Below the pieces are notes generated by a model, which made no database searches, was not told where the DNA came from, and saw only the letters and a program-made list of their open reading frames with translations. Made by a program: the position numbers and the translations under genes. From Erodium maritimum (Eukaryota > Streptophyta > Magnoliopsida > Geraniales > Geraniaceae), in the NCBI GenBank assembly GCA_963921825.1, contig OY997589.1, positions 15,397,735-15,461,734 of the forward strand: 64,000 bases of DNA, written 5' to 3'. Below are positions 22,301 to 32,196 of the stretch, one piece after another (position 1 is the first letter of the stretch; every line of letters starts with the position of its first letter).

Positions 22301-23967
22301 ATGGGGAAAGTGTCTCCAAAGGAGAGAAGTTCGAAGAACCCTAAGCAGAAACGTAGAGGAAGGAATTCTAGTAACAAGTATCTGAAGCCTGGTGCACTTG
22401 CACAACTTCGGTATTCAAAGGTCTCAGCTGGCAAGTCATGTACTGATATCGGGAAGAAAAGGGTTGCTGTCTTGGACACTGATGGTACTGAAAATGATCT
22501 GGTGATCGATGTTGGTGCTATCCATCAAAGCCCTATGATGCTATCTCCTATAAATTTGGTTAGGCAGAGTAGTTTATTGGGAACTCCTAAGACGCCAGTT
22601 GCTGATGCTGCTTGGGACTCTGAGTCAAGGCTCGAGACTCTTCCCATGGATCTTTTGGTATTATTTCTGATCCCTTTTATTGAGTTCTAATATTCAGTTT
22701 GTCATTTTTAGACACAGATATTATTAGCTTTATTATCTTTGTTCAAATGTAAAAATGTATGGTTTGATGGTGTCCACTAAAGTCTAAATTTCAACATTAT
22801 GCTTTGATTCTATTGTAGTTATGTTACCTTACTCATTTGCTTTCTGATTTCTTTGTGAAATTAATTGAATGTAGTTGCTGCTGTTCTTCATGAAGCTACA
22901 GCTATGATTGTGATAGCTTGTGCTATTGAATTGGCTATGTAGATGCTGAATTCTATTGAAAAACACAAAACTTAGTTGGTTAAGGTGTTGTGGAGGGGGG
23001 AGGTTGATGTTATCAACATGAATCAGTTTGCACTTTCCAGCCTTCAGGGCCCATGAAATCAGTCAAGTTTGACTGATGATATGGTTCAATTTGGTTTGCG
23101 TTCTAGAGACCATAGATATTGTGGCTTGCATGTCCCAATAGGTTAGGATAAACAACTCATAAGAGATGAATTCAATACTCTATTGGCTTCCTAACATTTT
23201 GAATAGTGGTCGTATTTTATCTGTCCTTGTTAGTAAATTCTGATGTCTTTGAACAACCAACTGCATTATGAGTATTCTGAAGCATTCATCTCTTTTATTT
23301 AAACTAAGTATCTGTGTGATGTACTAAATTCTTGCATTGTTTTTAAATTCAAGGTGAAAATACTTTGTCACCTGCACCATGACCAACTAAAGGCCGTGTT
23401 TCATGTTTCGGAAAGGGTTAGAAAAGCTGTAAGTATTTTTCCTTTCCTTTTCTCTCACTCCCTCTCACACACATTGTTGACACTGTTTATGTTATTGAGA
23501 ACAGGTTGTGTTTGCAAGACAAATCTATTTCAACTACACAACCCCAGATCGCTCTCGACAAGAGATGCTAAGCATAATGACCCCAAGACCGACAGAACAC
23601 TGGCCTTTTGCATGGTAATTAAGTCAAATAAATGATATCTAATTTTTTTTATCAATATTCTTTATTCAAATTTTGAGCTGTTATATATGATGATCATCCC
23701 TACAGCAGGGGTGATGGGAAAGCTATTGGTATTCCCAGCCCGCATACCCCAAAAGCACCCAGGCATGGTCCTCGTCCTCCTTCTCGCATCAAATACTCAG
23801 AGATGAGGCAGATTGCTGCTGTTCTTTTCCAGGAATCAACATTTCCTTCAAGATGCATGGTTCCATCTGTTTTGTCAAAGCCGCCTTGCAAATCCCTGGC
23901 TTCAAACCGAGTACTCTTCTATGAGGACGAGTTATGCCAGGCCGTTGCTCAGAACAAACTTCGTTGA
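22301..23967 (+). CDS. FBS4: F-box protein, FBS4 type (F-box stress induced)
   Basis: Four coding exons: 22301-22657, 23354-23428, 23505-23614 and 23709-23967, all with GT-AG introns, give 266 residues ending in TGA. The N-terminus is basic (PKERSSKNPKQKRRGRNSSN) and then carries YLKPGALAQLRYSK. The F-box (about residues 112-145) spans the first intron: LETLPMDLL, then VKILCHLHHDQLKAVFHVSE. After it come FARQIYFNYTTPDRSR and a TPKAPRHGPRPPSRIKYSEM tail, as in the FBS family (Arabidopsis At4g35930 and relatives). Such proteins join SCF ubiquitin ligases through SKP1; FBS members bind 14-3-3 proteins and respond to stress. The exon 4 acceptor could be 3 bases earlier. Leader introns are likely between 21860 and 22300. 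Confidence 0.9.
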
Positions 23968-24379
23968 TCCTCCTAGGGTTAAGATTTTGTGTCATTGCTT
24001 CTTGTTTCCTATGTATAGTTTCCTTATAGTAGAGCCTCTATAGATGGTCATAGTTAGAGTTTGGGAGTATGCAGTTTTGTAGGTTGCTTGTGATGTCCCA
24101 ACCCAAGTGCATTGGAATTGAAGATTTGCATTCGGGATGTGTTGGTTATGTCTTATTTATTTCAAACTGGTTACTTGTATATTTTTGAATAGGTGTTCGG
24201 GGTAGTATGGGAAGGTTTATCTTTTATGTAAGGACAAACAGCAGTAGGATTGAGTTCCTTAATATTTAGTTCATGTGAAGGTTGTGTTCTGTATAATCTA
24301 ATATTTGGATTTACCGTATTCTCTGGACTCGTGTTACCGTTATATTTATAGTATAGTTAGACAAGTATTGTAGCTTATC
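23968..24379 (+). other. Likely 3' UTR and downstream DNA of the F-box gene
   Basis: T/G-rich non-coding DNA directly after the F-box stop codon, with TTTATGTAA and similar late-exon sequence but no unambiguous poly(A) signal. No other gene is seen before the GDSL relic. Confidence 0.45.
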
Positions 24380-24930
24380 CTTGATAGATAGTGCTTGGAT
24401 CCAGATAAGGTGGCACAAACTCCTTAATGCATAGTGCTAAAGCTGAGAAATATTTGCAAAAATAGTGCTTAAGCTAGTTAATGCTGGATCTAATGACATG
24501 TTTAGAGTTAATTACTGCCATTGCATTGTATTTGTAACTGAAGAAAATGATAACATACTATAGAAACAAATATTAATTGTTCTTCTGAATGGATCCTTGT
24601 TAAGAATCATAGGGGCACTAAGTGTAAAGTTGGTTTTAGTGTATCTTGTAAGTTGCATCATTACCCGATAGGTCAAGGCTCGCTAAACCTTCCCGTTGGA
24701 TTTTCTCCCATATGACAGGTAATTGGAGTTTATATTTATGACAATGAATCTACAAAGGTAGAGTCTTTACTGGAATTGTCATATTTTTTAAGACATTTGA
24801 TCCAGAGCATAAGAAAAAGTAGTTTCAGAAATCAAAACTATTTAGAGAGAATAAATGATAAAGGAGACAAGTTTAAGAAAAAAGGGAAGTCCATATTCTT
24901 AGGAGATGAGCACTTGGAAATATGAGTTCA
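24380..24930 (-). pseudogene. Truncated GDSL lipase pseudogene (exon 1, intron 1, part of exon 2)
   Basis: The region matches the start of the intact GDSL gene at 32197-35113, in the same orientation. The part at 24405-24460 matches exon 2 (cttggatccagata, ggtggca, aactcctt). The part at 24475-24540 matches intron 1 (aatctaa-aacatgttta type blocks). The part at 24658-24920 matches exon 1 and its start (gctaaaccttccc, tcccatatg, ggaattgtca, gggaagtccatat). The active-site GDS segment is deleted or changed and exons 3-5 are absent. Similarity continues weakly past 25000 into the former promoter, whose TATA element is lost. A local duplicate that died. Confidence 0.8.
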
Positions 24931-26500
24931 CAAACTTTTTTTATTAAACCCAATAGGATCATTTATGAAGTGCACAAAAGTTAGGTTCATTTACATAGCC
25001 CCCTGATCTGGTATACTACATCTTAACTGGTGAGTACTGTACCATAAGCTAAAGAGAAGTGAATAGATCTACCTAATGATGCCCATAACACCTATGCAAA
25101 GACTTTTAACCCTTGGAAGTGTTTAATAACTTGGTTCATAATAGTGAATTTCCTTTATTATTTTTGACTTCCTGCATCTTCTTATTATTGGGGAATGCAT
25201 GTATAAGTACTACACTGTTCTGCCAAATATACGACTTATAGTATAATAACTTGTTTAAGAGCTAGGGTCATCTAAGTAAGGCTAGAGCTAAATCAGTTTC
25301 ATATTCTTAAGTTGGGTTCTTATTGAACTACATTGAATTTAAATCAGCTCTCTAAAAGTCAACACTAGCCATAAACCATGATATGATTGTGAGGATGATA
25401 AAAGGAATTACTGAAGTACAACAACTTTCCTTGTATTTTTCAGGCTATTTAACCAAATAAGTAATTTTAATTTTGCTTGCAAAAGCATTAATCTCATTCT
25501 CATAGCAAGAATGTGCACCACTAGTCAATAGCCCGTCTATTACATTTGTTTCTCTCTCACCCCGTCTAGATTATAGGTACAAATGGCAAGTTGGCAACCA
25601 AGAAAAACATGAGCGAATCTAAAAGGACCCGTAATATGTCATACATATATCATTATCAAATTCTATTTTTCCTCCATATTTTCGAATTCTTCATCCAGAT
25701 CATCACATTGTTCTGCAACACCAGACTGTTTTAAATCTGAAATCACTAGCACTAGTGAGCAATGCAATGAACAATGCAACTTCACCCAAAAATTTAAATT
25801 TGGAGAAATTAATACTAGAATTACAATAATAAACGACTTTTATTCATTTGAACGATTTTTAAAACTAAATTACAATAACAAAGTTGAAATTACAATTCTT
25901 TCTAGGAGTCTTTCTTGCTCCGTATCGTAGCCGTCACCGACGGTCCACCATCAACGTCACCGGTGGCTAATCAATCTCTAACCTTCCTATACTGTCTTTC
26001 TTCTCTCATCCTTCTTTTCCTTCTCTTTTTCTGTCACTGTTTCAGCTCTCTTTCTCTTGTGTCTTCGGCGACAACCCTCTCAAATCTGTGCGTGGGACGC
26101 GTCTTCTCAACCATTTCTGATGGAGATCGTCATAGATCTGGAGTTTCTGACTCACTTATTACTTGAACGTTGCAAATTTGGTATTTTGGGTTTTGGATCT
26201 GCCCTTTCCGGCTGGTACTCTTCTCGGATTTCGTACTCTAGCTTGGGTCTCGCTGTAGGTGGTTTCGTCATGGCTGGGTTCGTGGTGATCGGTGGTGCTC
26301 CTTATCCGAAATTAGAAAAGAGGTTGGTCAAGGGAAAGACTGGAGTCCAAACTAAATGTAGCGATAAAACATGACTAGGTATTACCGAAGTTGTCGTAGA
26401 TAGTATGGTCAGGTCTGTGCTCGCTGTCAGCACAAGTTGATGAGCACATGAAGGTTGAATTGTGATCTACATCGGCCCCAAAGTCACTATACATAGGCAA
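24931..26500. other. Intergenic, no confident gene
   Basis: To about 25080 it still resembles the upstream region of the intact GDSL gene. At 25915-26374 two overlapping plus-strand frames (83 and 105 codons) have hydrophobic, serine-rich products that I do not recognise, and no splice partners are evident. I treat them as chance or a decayed fragment. Confidence 0.4.
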
Positions 26501-26534
26501 GCATGACTTTTTTTTGATCCGCAAAATAAGATGT

Positions 26535-26655
26535 ATCAAGATTATTTGGTCTCCACCTTACTTATGTAGAAGCAAGGGTGCAACAAACTTTTTAAGGTTG
26601 ATTTATCAAGAAATATTTGGTCTCAACCTATACTTAGGTAGAAGTAAGGGAGCAC
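26535..26655. repeat. Two imperfect tandem copies of an about 80-bp block
   Basis: tatttggtctccacctta and atatttggtctcaaccta each begin a block that ends in agaag-aaggg-gca. The copies are about 75-80 percent alike by eye. They lie just downstream (minus strand) of the tRNA-like fossil and could belong to the same element. Confidence 0.6.
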
Positions 26656-26777
26656 CCAAGCATTTTGACCCCCCCACCTTGAGAGAGGCCCAAGAAGAGC
26701 ATGATAGAGAGAGGCCCAAAGGGAAAGATCGAGAGAAGCCCAATAACAATTGAGAATAAATAAGAAATGGGGTACCG

Positions 26778-26855
26778 CTACTGGGACTTGAACCCGAGTC
26801 TCATGAACCCAAGTTCAAGTGCTTGACCAGTTGGACAAGCAAGCTTCGGTAGGCA
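26778..26855 (-). pseudogene. tRNA-like fossil, possibly a SINE head
   Basis: The minus strand contains an A-box-like TGTCCAACTGG inside a perfect 5-bp D-type stem (GCTTG...CAAGC), and a B-box-like GGGTTCAAGTCCC. The T stem pairs at 4 of 5 positions including a wobble, but the acceptor arm pairs only partly. It is not a working tRNA. Internal pol III boxes followed by unrelated sequence suggest either a dead tRNA or the 5' part of a tRNA-derived SINE. Confidence 0.5.
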
Positions 26856-27078
26856 AGCATGATTAGGACCCCTCCAAAGCTGTCCTAGATAGGGTGGTCG
26901 GATAATCCGACAAATATTTTACATGTGTTATTTCCGGGACTATTACACCAATGCTCGATGCCAACGAAAATGCTTTCGCCAACATTTTCTGGGCATCTCC
27001 TCCATTCTTCGTGCTCTCATTGCTCTTAGAATTAATGGATAATATTGCATGGTATGTTGAACCTATTATGAATATTTA

Positions 27079-28922
27079 TGCATCCACAACGCTGGCCGGG
27101 GAGCTGGCGGGGAGCTGCTGGCGGTGAGCAATCGGCGGCGGGAGGTGGCGGGGAGGATGTTGGCGGTGAGGATCGTCTGGGAGCTCCATGCCAGCACTCA
27201 GCGCCGGCGCCAACGGCTATAAAATCTATTTTCCCTATTATTTGTTCTTAAAAAATAAAAAGTGGTTTGAAAATAACAAAAATATTAATGTCCTTGTCTT
27301 CAAATGCTATATAAATAGTGACATTTGAATCAAAACACTATTCACATATCATCTCATCCTACTACTATCGCATTATTTGTATCCCACATTTTTTCGTCGA
27401 AATGGCCAATGACTGAGCCAACGATTTCGATATGGATGACATTTTAGATGGAGTACTCGAAGAATGCATGTCCACCGACTTTTTTGACGGTTGGTTAGAG
27501 GACACACTGGTCGAATCTCAACCACGTAAGCAAACCTACATCGCACGTGACAGGGAGGCCGCGAGCGAATGTTTAATGAGAGACTACTTCAACACAAACC
27601 CTGTGTACAAGTAGGTGCAGTTCCGTCGTCGCTTTAGAAAACCAAAGGGTGTGTTCCTTCGATTTCTTAATGCATTGGAGAATCACGATACGTATTTCAC
27701 GCAACGGTTCGACGCTGTGGGTAAAGTTTCCTTATCTCCTTATCAAAAATGTACTACGACCATTAGACAGTTATGTTATGGAATTGCAGCTGATGGAATG
27801 GACGAGTACCTGAAGATAGACGAAACCACGGCTTTGCAATGTTTGAGAAAATTTTGCAGGGGAATCATTACAATCTTCGGTCCTACGTATCGGCATAAAC
27901 CAACACAGACTGATATTGATTACATTTTGGCGGTTAATGAAGCGCGAGGATTCCCGGGAATGTTTGACAGTCTTGACTGCATGCATTGGGAGTAGAAGAA
28001 TTGCCCAACGGCACTACAGGGCTCCCATTCAAGGAGGGACCACGGGAATAGACCAACCGTGGTTCTCGAGGCGGTTGCCACTCGTAACTTATGGATTTGA
28101 CACTCGTTCTTTGGCATGACGGGATCAAACAATGACTTAACAGTGCTCAACCATTCCAGACTGTTCGCGGACGTTATCAATCGTTGGCAGCCACCGGTTC
28201 AATATACGGTAAATGGTACCTATTATACACTCCCGTATTATCTTACTGATGACATTTACCATTCATGGCCAGATTTTGTGAAAACAATTCCATTAGCTCA
28301 ACGACCAAAACAGAAGAAGTTTGTTGAAGTCAAAGAAGCATGCAAGAAGGATGTGGAACGAGCATTCGGTGCACTCCAAGCTCGGTTTCACATGATCACT
28401 TGACTGAGTCGCTTGTGGATGCCCCGGGACCTTGGCTTGGTGATGAATGCATGTGTTATCACGCACAATATGATAGTCGAGGCAGAATGTCATACATACG
28501 ACGACTACATTGAACCAACAGATGAGGGTGGACCAAGTTAACCAAATTTTGCGCGAGGAAGCTTCGTCACGTCCCAGGTCATAATTGAAAACACTCAGAG
28601 GATGCAAGATGATCGCATGCATTATCAATTGAAGGACGACCTCGTCGAACACAGTTGGAATAAATTTGGAGACGCTTAACTAGGTTTAATTCGCTTCGTA
28701 GTTCAAATTTCGATCGGTCATCTTGTACTAATCCTCCTATTTTTATGCAATTTGGTTTAATTTAATTCTATATTTGGGAATATTTTAATCACACCGCTAG
28801 TGGCTCACCGATGGCGAAAAGTCATCCATCGGCGGTGAGCTGATGGGAAGACAAAAATATTATTTTAATGAGCACCGCCAACAACTCCCTGTCAGTACCG
28901 ACGCTGAGCGTTGTGGATGCTT
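27079..28922 (+). mobile_element. PIF/Harbinger DNA transposon
   Basis: Inverted ends share gcatccacaacgct (27080-27093 and 28907-28920). Likely TTA duplications are at 27076-27078 and 28923-28925. Subterminal ggcggtgagc blocks recur at both sides. The element is 1.84 kb, shorter than typical autonomous copies because the Myb-like gene is missing. The transposase reads on the plus strand and is inactive. Confidence 0.85.
27402..28680 (+). pseudogene. Harbinger transposase (DDE nuclease), inactivated
   Basis: Translation from ATG at 27402 gives a Harbinger transposase in almost one frame. Order: acidic N-terminus (DMDDILDGVLEECMS), RRRFRKPKGVFLRFLN helix-turn-helix region, CLRKFCRGIITIFGPTY, first catalytic Asp in GMFDSLDCMHW, LPYYLTDDIYHSWPDF, and the last acidic residue in VERAFGALQARF. 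It is broken: an in-frame TGA at the fifth codon, TAG at 27612 and at 27993 (after HWE, where WKN is expected), a frame change near 28090 and TGA at 28402. The rest is well preserved, so inactivation is fairly recent. Cut-and-paste transposition was its role. Confidence 0.9.
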
Positions 28923-28925
28923 TTA

Positions 28926-29194
28926 GAACGTATTGTTGCGATGTCTAGACGATTGTAGTGGTGCACCATCTACCGGAGTGGGTGTAGCAGTTGGTTTGGT
29001 TTTTCAGGGTGTTCACTTTGGTGACTATATGAGTCCCGAGAAGTTGGTTCTCGTTGCACACTTTTGTCTATTTAGATTCCCTAAATTATTTGAGTTGTAC
29101 TGGTTTGTTTATTTGGGTTTGTACTTTAATATGGACTTTTATACATGAATTTAGTTATTAGTGTAATGTTTTATTTGGATTCGTGGCCTTTGTT
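28926..29194. other. Short spacer between two transposons
   Basis: A plus-strand frame (28933-29148) encodes a hydrophobic 71-residue product with no family match. I see no other feature. Confidence 0.4.
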
Positions 29195-29204
29195 GTGTGC
29201 CTCT

Positions 29205-30880
29205 GAGGAGAAATCTAATAGAAACCCCTCTTATCCTAAAAACTGTGTGAACCAATCCTAGCCACACACCATTTAGATCCAACATTCACCATAATGCCAC
29301 ATCATCACCCCAATTCCACCATAACTCACGCCAATTTCTTCCTATCTCACACAAGCAAGGGCATAATTGTAATAGCATGGTGCCATGTGGACAAGTGTCC
29401 ATTTTTTTGTTCAACAATTCATTAATTTAATCATTCCCGCTTCGTTTCAACTCCGATTAGCTTCAAACTTGCGCCAATATTTTTCTTTTTCCAAGGGCTT
29501 TAAATCAAGAACAGTCATGAATATATTTTGAGCCACGAAAATAAAAATTTATATTGGGGTGATAAAAACAATGTTTAGTGTTGATAAATCTTCACTAATA
29601 ATTTTTTTTATATCGGGGTATCAAACTAGTGCTAAGTAGTGTTTAGTGTTGATAAAACTAGTGCTTAGTGTTCATAAAAAAACATGTGATGATGTGATAA
29701 AAATCATGTTCGATTTTGGAAAATGAGGTGATAAAACTAGTGTTCAGTGTTGATAAATCCAGTGTATAGTGTTGATAAACCCAGTGTATAGTGTTGATAA
29801 AAATTACCCAGACTTAAATTTTTTTAAAAATCAGCCCCGAAATAAGGGTGATAACCTAGAGTTTAGTGTTGATAAAAAAAACATGTGATGGGATGATAAA
29901 AACACATGTAATTTAATGATAAACATAGTGTTTAGTGTTGATAAAACTAGTGCTTAATGTTCATAAAAAACATGTGATGATGTGATAAAAATCATGTTCG
30001 ATTTTGGAAAATGAGGTGATAAACTAGTGTTCAGTGTTGATAAACCTAGTGTATAGTGTTGATAAACCCAGTGTATAGTGTTGATAAAAAAACATGTAAT
30101 TTAATGATAAACATAGTGTTTAGTGTTGATAAAACTAGTGCTTAGTGTTCATAAAAAACATATGATGATGTGATAAAAATCATGTTCGATTTTGAAAAAT
30201 GAGGTGATAAAACTAGTGTTCAGTGTTGATAAACCCAATGTATAGTGTTGATAAACTCAGTGTATAGTGTTGATAAAAATTACCCAGACTTAACTTTTTT
30301 TAAAATCATCCCCGAAATAAGGGTGATTTCTAGAGTTTAGTGTTGATAAAAAAAATGTGATGAGATGATAAAAACACATGTAATTTAATGATAAACATAG
30401 TGTTTAGTGTTAGTGTTCATAAAAAAACATGTGATGATGTGATAAAAATCATGTTCGATTTTGGAAAATGAGGTGATAAATCCAGTGTATAGTGTTGATA
30501 AATCCAGTGTATAGTGTTGATAAAAATTACCCAGACTTAACTTTTTTTTAAAAAATCAACCCCGAAAATAATTTTTTTTCGTGCTTCAAAATATATTCAT
30601 GACTGATCTTGATAGAAAGCCCTTGAAAAAACAAAACTAATGGCGCAAGTTTGAAGCCAATCGGAGTTCAAACGAAGCGGGAAAAATTAAATTAGTGAAT
30701 TGGTAAAAAAAATAATATGATAGTTTTACTAAAAAGCCCTTACTACTTAATAAAAAGTGCTGTTTTTTTTTTGCAGTCAACAAATCAATTGCATCTCATC
30801 CATCCATTCTTAAAATGAATGGCTTGGATTGGTTCACACAGTTTTTACGTTAAGGAGTGGTTTCTATTTGATTTCTTCTC
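29205..30880. mobile_element. Mutator-like foldback element with minisatellite core
   Basis: The outer arms are inverted copies: gagaaatctaatagaaacc and aaaaactgtgtgaaccaatc at the left, and their complements at the right end. Similarity continues inward to about 29560 and 30570 (for example cttcaaacttgcgcca against tggcgcaagtttgaag), so the arms are about 300-350 bp. A perfect 10-bp direct repeat gtgtgcctct (29195-29204 and 30881-30890) flanks it, fitting Mutator-like elements. No transposase. The middle is a tandem repeat array. Confidence 0.9.
29560..30545. repeat. Nested tandem repeats built on agtgttgataaa
   Basis: The short unit is about 23 bp (cagtgtatagtgttgataaa and variants). It is grouped in larger blocks of roughly 190-290 bp, marked by four copies of catgttcgatttt followed by aaaatgaggtgataaa (near 29707, 29993, 30181 and 30451). 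All units have the same orientation within the otherwise inverted-repeat element. Confidence 0.9.
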
Positions 30881-30890
30881 GTGTGCCTCT

Positions 30891-32190
30891 TTTTAATGTT
30901 TCAGTGCTCTAAATTGTATAATTATCTTTTAGTTTTAAAAGGTGAGATGCTTTTTATATTATGGTCTGTTGATAAAAAAAAAAAGCTTATCACACACCAT
31001 GTTAGAGCATATCACATTTGCACAATGTAATATCATATTTTTACTTGTTATATTTTTTTTGAGGGGACTTGTTATATTTTTGAAACAAGGCGGGAAGAAA
31101 TTTTATTCATAGTTACAATAATTTGTAATAGATTTAAGGTTGAGGATCCTGGTTCTAGAATATAGTCTGAGACTCTGTAGATATGTAGATATACTGATGC
31201 TGTTAACTCGTAGAAAAGATTTGTTTTCTCATCATAGACACTCGAAGTGCAAAAACAAAGCAACAAAAAGCAAAAAAAAAAAGACCACTACCAAGTCGAG
31301 GTTGCCTTAGGTACTTATTGAACCCGCTGAGATGCTTTATAAAAGGCTGCAATAGTGACTACTCGATCTCCTGCCGGTAGACCATGTTCTTTGGTGCAGA
31401 TGGGGATGCTCCGTCTGATGGAGAAGGGACGGGATAACTTGCCCCAGAGTTTTGTGGGACAACACTCCATCCTACTATCCAAAAAAAAAAACTGTCTCCC
31501 AACTCATGACTTCCAGCAAGGTTGTTGAGCAGTCCTTCCCTGAGTTGGAGTACCAATATATGTCCCGATCATTCCAGTTCTCCGATCACCATAACATCGA
31601 TATCCATTGAATCCCGTCTTCAACCCCTCGCCGGTGAACCCGAAGTTTTGTCGTTGAAGTCTGCCCCGAGTTCTCCTTTGGCCTTCAACCCAGATTCCCG
31701 TGTCGCCGTCACCGAATTCTATCTCCAATAATGAGGATCGGACCTTTCCTATGTATAGAACGAAGACGACGATGGGGGAAGACGAGAATTGTATCTAACG
31801 TTCACCAGAGAGGACGCTCAAAACCTAGCCATAGACAAATGTTCTTGACTCTCACCATGTAGAAGAAGTATTTGGCGACACCAGAGATTGTGAGATCACT
31901 CATGAAAAGGAAAGAGCTAAGCCCGGCTCCATCTCTTAGGTTTTTTCTAATCTCTGAAACTCAACTTTTGTGTTACATTATCACATGTTTTGTTTGGTGA
32001 CGACCTGTTTTAACTATCGGACCGGTTCACAGTTTAAATTCGTATTTAACATGCTAGGAGACCTTTTACATAATAATAATAACGGGAGGTTTACAAGTCG
32101 TATCAAAAACAGATGTTCCAAGTAATACACGTAGATGAAGCTAAACTCGAATCGTTGTTCCTTTGAACAGAAATACAAAAACAGAGTAGA
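30891..32190. other. Intergenic downstream of the GDSL gene
   Basis: Short frames on both strands at 31359-31731 (for example a minus-strand 74-codon frame with a Gly/Arg-rich product) match nothing certain. The segment could be a decayed mobile-element coding region. The part next to 32196 is presumably the 3' UTR of the GDSL gene. Confidence 0.4.
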
Positions 32191-32196
32191 AAGTGA

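Noticed and set aside
25915-26374. Possible plus-strand membrane protein
   Set aside because: Two competing frames, no known motif, no splice partner and no conserved neighbour.
29560-30545. CRISPR-like array from the regular repeats
   Set aside because: Units are contiguous variants without unique spacers, inside a plant foldback transposon.
31359-31731. Frames on both strands that might be a LINE ORF1 start
   Set aside because: No DUF4283 or zinc knuckle signature can be read; composition only.
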